Of a DNA stretch of 64,000 nucleotides, positions 60,838-64,000 are shown piece after piece. Source of the DNA: Mycobacterium sp. ACS1612 (GTDB taxonomy: Bacteria > Actinomycetota > Actinomycetes > Mycobacteriales > Mycobacteriaceae). The position numbers were made by a program, and so were the translations under genes. The notes under the pieces are model-generated. The model made no database searches. It saw only the letters and a program-made list of their open reading frames with translations, and was not told where the DNA came from. Positions within the stretch are counted from its first letter, which is position 1; each line of letters begins with the position of its first letter. Where the stretch lies: positions 62,001 to 126,000 of the forward strand of contig NZ_LZHZ01000027.1 in NCBI RefSeq assembly GCF_001667505.1. The letters are read 5' to 3'.

Positions 60838-61788
60838 GTGATCGAACTCGCGCGCTACCAGGAGGGCCCGGCCAGCGTGACGGTGTCGCGGGACGGCGAC
60901 GACCTGGTGTTCTGGTCCTCCTACGACGACTACGGCAGGACGATCACCGACGAGTCGCGCATCCCGGTCGCCGACTTCGTGGCCAAGGGCCAAGGGCCGT
61001 GGCCCTGGTACGACCTGGGTGACAAGCGGGCAGGCACGCTGATGGTGCTCGACGCACTCGGCGTCGAGCCGCCCGGGTGGACGACGCCGTTGCCGACCGA
61101 GGTGCTCGACCTGTTCCGGCGGGCGCGCAGCGGAAGTACGGAAGTGATCGAATTGCTCGCCTGGGGCGCCGAGCCGGATCCGCTCGATCCCTGTGGTGCA
61201 ACGCCGCTTTGGTACGGGGTGCGTTCCTCCAGCGCGGGCATCGTGGTCGCGCTGATCGACGCGGGCGCCGACGCGGGCCGTCGTATCGCGCTGTCAGCGC
61301 GCGGCGAGAGGTTCACCACGATCCTGCACGAGATCGTCCGGCTCGGCCGAACAGTCGCGCTTTCGCATGCGCTCGCCCATGGCATCAGCCCCGGGCTCAC
61401 CGACTCCGACGGCGCCACGCCGCTGCACGTCGTCGACGGCAACAACGACCACGTCAACCCCGAACTCGTCCGCGCGCTGGTGCGGGCCGGGGCCGCAGTC
61501 GACGCGGCGACACCGAGTGGCACACGACCGATCGAGCAAGCGGCGCGCCGAATTCTGCCCGCCACCGTGGCGGCGTTGGTCGAGTTGGGTGCGGACCCCG
61601 GCGCCGGCCTCGACGCGCTGCTGCCGTGGTGGGCCGGCATCGGCGCGCGCTACTCGGGCCACCGGGCGGCCGACGTCGCCGCCGTCATCGAGATCCTGCG
61701 CTCCGGCGGCGCCGAGGTGACCGACCGGCACCGCGAATTGGCCGCTGAAGCCGGAGCGTCACAGGTAGAGGCGGCGCTGGACGGCTAG
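60838..61788 (+). CDS. Ankyrin-repeat protein
   Basis: 316 aa from GTG 60838. An N-terminal domain (VTVSRDGDDLVFWSSYDDYGRTI) is followed by about five ankyrin repeats from residue 95 (STEVIELLAWGAEPDPLDPC GATPLWYGV; SDGATPLHVVDGNNDHVNPE). Cytoplasmic; ankyrin repeats mediate protein contacts. Its stop overlaps the -10 box of the next gene. Confidence 0.85.
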   Translation: MIELARYQEGPASVTVSRDGDDLVFWSSYDDYGRTITDESRIPVADFVAKGQGPWPWYDLGDKRAGTLMVLDALGVEPPGWTTPLPTEVLDLFRRARSGSTEVIELLAWGAEPDPLDPCGATPLWYGVRSSSAGIVVALIDAGADAGRRIALSARGERFTTILHEIVRLGRTVALSHALAHGISPGLTDSDGATPLHVVDGNNDHVNPELVRALVRAGAAVDAATPSGTRPIEQAARRILPATVAALVELGADPGAGLDALLPWWAGIGARYSGHRAADVAAVIEILRSGGAEVTDRHRELAAEAGASQVEAALDG

Positions 61789-61791
61789 AGT
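61786..61791 (+). promoter_or_regulatory. -10 box, leaderless SGNH hydrolase promoter
   Basis: TAGAGT, 7 nt (GCCCGGT) before GTG 61799; includes the ankyrin gene stop codon. It favours 61799 over the in-frame GTG at 61790. Confidence 0.5.
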
Positions 61792-61798
61792 GCCCGGT

Positions 61799-62572
61799 GT
61801 GCCGGGGTATTCGCGCTATGTCGCCATCGGCGACAGCCAGACCGAAGGGCTATGGGACGGCGACGACTCGACGGGGTTGCGAGGGTTCGCCGACCGGCTG
61901 GCAGAACTCCTCGACGCCCACTACCCCGGTTTGGTGTACGCCAATCTCGCCGTGCGCGGGAGGCGGATCCGCGACCTACTGGACGAGCAGCTTCCGCAGG
62001 CGCTTGCCATGAGCCCCGACCTCATCACGGTCTGCATCGGGATGAACGACGTCACCCGCCCTGGCCCGCATTTCGACGATGCGATGACCGAACTCACCGA
62101 CCTCCACGCACTACTGGCGGCGTCCGGCGCGACCGTCGTCACCACCACCTTCCCGGAGCTGTCGAAGATCCTGCCGGTCGGCAGGATGCTGGCAGCCCGG
62201 GTGTTGCGGATCAACGCCGAGATCCGGGCAGCCGCCGACCGGTACGGCTTCCGGCTCGTCGACCTCTACAACGCCCCGTCTATGACGGACGCCGACACCT
62301 GGAGCGCCGACCGGGTACACGGCTCCCCCAAGGGTCACGAATTGTTCGCCGCCGCAGCCGCCGAAGCCCTGAATCTGCCTGGCAGTAACCATGATTGGGC
62401 AGAGCGCATTGGGGTCGGGCCGAGTCGGCAGACGCTGCGTTCCCAAATGCTCTCGCAGGCGCTGTGGACGCAAAACATGCTGATGCCGTGGCTGTGGCGG
62501 CACCTTCGCGGCAAATCGTCGGGAGACGGCCGCGGGCCGAGACGGCCACGGCTGCAAACCGTCGGGGTCTAG
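61799..62572 (+). CDS. SGNH/GDSL-type hydrolase
   Basis: 257 aa. Block I YVAIGDSQTEG (Ser13), block II Gly in NLAVRGRRI, block III VCIGMNDVTRP, block V DRVHGSPKGH (Asp/His). No signal peptide; cytoplasmic esterase/lipase. The C-terminal 60 residues are basic. Overlaps the convergent DUF732 gene by 4 nt. Confidence 0.9.
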   Translation: MPGYSRYVAIGDSQTEGLWDGDDSTGLRGFADRLAELLDAHYPGLVYANLAVRGRRIRDLLDEQLPQALAMSPDLITVCIGMNDVTRPGPHFDDAMTELTDLHALLAASGATVVTTTFPELSKILPVGRMLAARVLRINAEIRAAADRYGFRLVDLYNAPSMTDADTWSADRVHGSPKGHELFAAAAAEALNLPGSNHDWAERIGVGPSRQTLRSQMLSQALWTQNMLMPWLWRHLRGKSSGDGRGPRRPRLQTVGV

Positions 62573-62931
62573 AAGCCCAGGAGGCTGAGCGGGATCGGCG
62601 GCTGCCCGTTGGCGATCGACGACACCGCGGCCGGGCAGAACAACGAGATCGCGATACCGGTGAACATGGAGGCCGGGCCGAGGGACATCCCGCCAGCGTC
62701 GGCGACCTTGGCGGCCACGTCGGCGGCCGTCTGACCCGGCTGGGCGAGCATCGGACACACCTGCTGCCCGAGTGCCGCCGCGTTCGAAGGATCGACCGAC
62801 CCTAGGCCGGCGTCCGTCAGCGCGGACAGGAATGCATCGTCAGTCGTGTCGGCCTGTGCGGGCGCGGCCCACACCAGTCCGGACACCAACACACCGGCGG
62901 ACATGGCGAGGGCGGTTCGTCTGCGCAACAC
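62569..62931 (-). CDS. DUF732 secreted protein (Rv1810 type)
   Basis: 120 aa from GTG 62931, set by TACGCT exactly 6 nt upstream; earlier TTG 62949 is unlikely. Signal peptide to about residue 27 (TALAMSAGVLVSGLVWAAPAQA). DUF732 body TDDAFLSALTDAGLGSVDPS, then GQQVCPMLAQPGQT and ISLFCPA with the conserved Cys pair. Exported; function unknown. Confidence 0.88.
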   Translation of the reverse strand: MLRRRTALAMSAGVLVSGLVWAAPAQADTTDDAFLSALTDAGLGSVDPSNAAALGQQVCPMLAQPGQTAADVAAKVADAGGMSLGPASMFTGIAISLFCPAAVSSIANGQPPIPLSLLGF

Positions 62932-62937
62932 CAGGGC

Positions 62938-62943
62938 AGCGTA
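62938..62943 (-). promoter_or_regulatory. -10 box, leaderless DUF732 promoter
   Basis: TACGCT on the minus strand, 6 nt (GCCCTG) before GTG 62931. Confidence 0.5.
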
Positions 62944-62945
62944 CG

Positions 62946-63509
62946 TCAAACACCCGTCCAGGCCGCATCGATGCTGGTGGCGACGTCGATGACCTTCGCT
63001 TTCTGCGACGCCGGGCTGTCGATCTCACTCGCGACGTGCGCGGCGATGAAACGCCTGACCTCGGCGTCGATATTGCCGAGGATGCGCACCAATTCGGCGC
63101 GCAGCGACTTCGACGTCACGTGAATGGAGATGTTGGACGAACGGGGTTTGTCGAAGTCGAGAATCAACAGCAGCGGCTCGGCGGCCCGTGCCGTGGCGCG
63201 CAGCGCGATCTCACCGAACACCATGAACTTCGGCCGGTCGATGCGCAGGTCGACGACCATGTCGATCTCGAGCGGAATCCGGATGTCGAAGGTGATCAGC
63301 TCACCCACCGTGCGCGTCACGCGGGGGTCCATGATCCTGACCTTGGCAGTGACCTTGGCGAACTTGCCCGGCCCCTGGGCGATCGGACCGATCTCGAAAG
63401 CGTCTCCGGCGATCTCGGCGATCGCCCCGCCGACCCGTTCTTCGCTTACCGCGGTCTCGAAGAACTTGCGGCCGAACTGTTCGTAGGTGATGTAGTCAGC
63501 GGCGTCCAT
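62946..63509 (-). CDS. Conserved mycobacterial hypothetical protein
   Basis: 187 aa. N-terminus MDAADYITYEQFGRKFFETA; the body has alternating strands (VTAKVRIMDPRVTRTVGELI, RIPLEIDMVVDLRIDRPKFM) and a C-terminal helix (VRRFIAAHVASEIDSPASQK). No signal peptide or membrane segment. I do not recognise a functional domain; the strand pattern is reminiscent of lipid-binding DUF2993-like barrels. Confidence 0.78.
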   Translation of the reverse strand: MDAADYITYEQFGRKFFETAVSEERVGGAIAEIAGDAFEIGPIAQGPGKFAKVTAKVRIMDPRVTRTVGELITFDIRIPLEIDMVVDLRIDRPKFMVFGEIALRATARAAEPLLLILDFDKPRSSNISIHVTSKSLRAELVRILGNIDAEVRRFIAAHVASEIDSPASQKAKVIDVATSIDAAWTGV

Positions 63510-63576
63510 GGTGCTGTAACCGTCTCACGTCCGCCGTCACAACCGCGACAACGCGACCGAATCGAGACACCGGCAG

Positions 63577-63759
63577 CTAGCCGCGCCGTTCGCTGCGGGC
63601 CTCGGCACCGGTCTCGCCTGCGTCGATCGCGTCGTCGGAGCCCGTCCGGCCCACGTAGGTGCCGTCGTCGTCGTCGCCCTTGCCGGCGCGGGAGGCGGCG
63701 ACGCCGTCGTCCGTCGCGACATCCTCTTCGCTGGCGTCATCGTCCTTGTGCCGGGTCAT
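63577..63759 (-). CDS. Small acidic hypothetical protein
   Basis: 60 aa, more than 25% Asp/Glu (DDASEEDVATDDG, GKGDDDDGTYVG), low complexity, probably disordered. A weak TAGACC box lies 7 nt before the ATG. Coding status is less certain than for its neighbours. Confidence 0.5.
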   Translation of the reverse strand: MTRHKDDDASEEDVATDDGVAASRAGKGDDDDGTYVGRTGSDDAIDAGETGAEARSERRG

Positions 63760-63798
63760 GCCGACCGGTCTACCCAGGCAGGCAACCGGTGAAACGGC

Positions 63799-64000
63799 TC
63801 AACCCGCCTCGCTGAACACGCGGATCCGCGTGATGGCAAGGGGTTCGGCGGCCACCTCGGCGAAGACGACGCTGCGTTGACCCGCCCGCTCGGTGGCCGC
63901 GACGACCACGGGCCCCGACCCGATGAGTTTGCGCCAGCGTGCCCCCGACAGGTGCCGGCTGAGGTCGCCCGCGCTGAGGGGCACGTCGTCGCCGCTGGCG
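63799..64000 (-). CDS. Hypothetical protein, 5' part beyond window
   Basis: C-terminal 66 or so residues ending ITRIRVFSEAG, with the frame still open at the right edge (ASGDDVPLSAGDLSRHL). An internal GTG at 63984 exists but coding continues upstream. Too short to assign. Confidence 0.5.
   Translation of the reverse strand, partial: ASGDDVPLSAGDLSRHLSGARWRKLIGSGPVVVAATERAGQRSVVFAEVAAEPLAITRIRVFSEAG

Noticed and set aside
1..64000. CRISPR array, tRNA or rRNA genes
   Set aside because: No regularly spaced repeats, no cloverleaf-type sequence and no rRNA segments were recognised on either strand by reading; a covariance-model scan was not possible.

Overview
This is high-GC actinobacterial chromosome, almost certainly from a fast-growing mycobacterium (Mycolicibacterium type). 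The left third follows the M. tuberculosis Rv1832-Rv1810 block: gcvP, MerR, DUF151 nuclease, MerR, garA, gcvH, DUF881/DUF1290/DUF881, pgsA2, secA2, ilvG and the divergent bacA type, with counterparts of Rv1817-Rv1814, Rv1812c and Rv1810 further on. The middle holds accessory genes not expected in M. tuberculosis at this place. No rRNA, tRNA, CRISPR array or insertion sequence was found. No stretch above 300 bases lacks a gene; the longest gap is the 241 bases in front of gcvP, which hold a glycine riboswitch.

Layout. 1-8,765: glycine cleavage genes (gcvP cut by the window edge, gcvH) around the PknB/PknG target GarA, two MerR regulators, a DUF151 nuclease, DUF881/DUF1290 membrane proteins and PgsA2. 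8,775-13,649: SecA2, a GNAT enzyme and the acetolactate-synthase-like IlvG. 13,697-19,459: three consecutive full-length BacA-type ABC transporters (M. tuberculosis has one). 19,456-28,331: flavoprotein, VOC protein, ArsR/SRPBCC pair, TetR, F420-type oxidoreductase, secreted protease, a frameshifted LysM-lectin, FAD oxidase and a K+/H+ antiporter with its regulatory subunit. 28,361-39,516: sterol desaturase-like enzyme, esterase, paired SMR transporters, MFS, SDR/TetR, a diaminopimelate-decarboxylase-like protein, MalQ, a small secreted protein, an SRPBCC protein and an acyltransferase. 39,598-42,176: a hydrolase followed by two decayed genes, a ferredoxin reductase and a Ser/Thr kinase. 42,173-44,098: NTF2-like protein, Nudix and MDR oxidoreductase.

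The most interesting region is 44,119-56,409. Eleven tightly packed genes encode an oligopeptide-type ABC importer (fused double ATPase, two permeases, lipoprotein), an isochorismatase-like amidohydrolase, a lactonase-like metallo-hydrolase, allantoinase, an allantoin/hydantoin racemase-like protein, allantoicase, an unknown protein and a 2-oxoglutarate/Fe(II) oxygenase. A divergent TetR regulator and two palindromes sharing CTGTCA-N2-TGACAG, 95 bp apart, make this a self-contained ureide uptake and degradation system.

56,406-64,000 holds a small protein, an NDH-2-like flavoprotein, a mycothiol-dependent-isomerase-like protein with a divergent TetR, lipid-binding-like and secreted small proteins, an ankyrin protein, an SGNH hydrolase and a DUF732 protein. 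Throughout the window many start codons sit exactly 6-7 nt after a TANNNT box, the hallmark of leaderless mycobacterial transcripts. I used this to fix several starts (secA2, bacA2, bacA3, SGNH hydrolase, DUF732).
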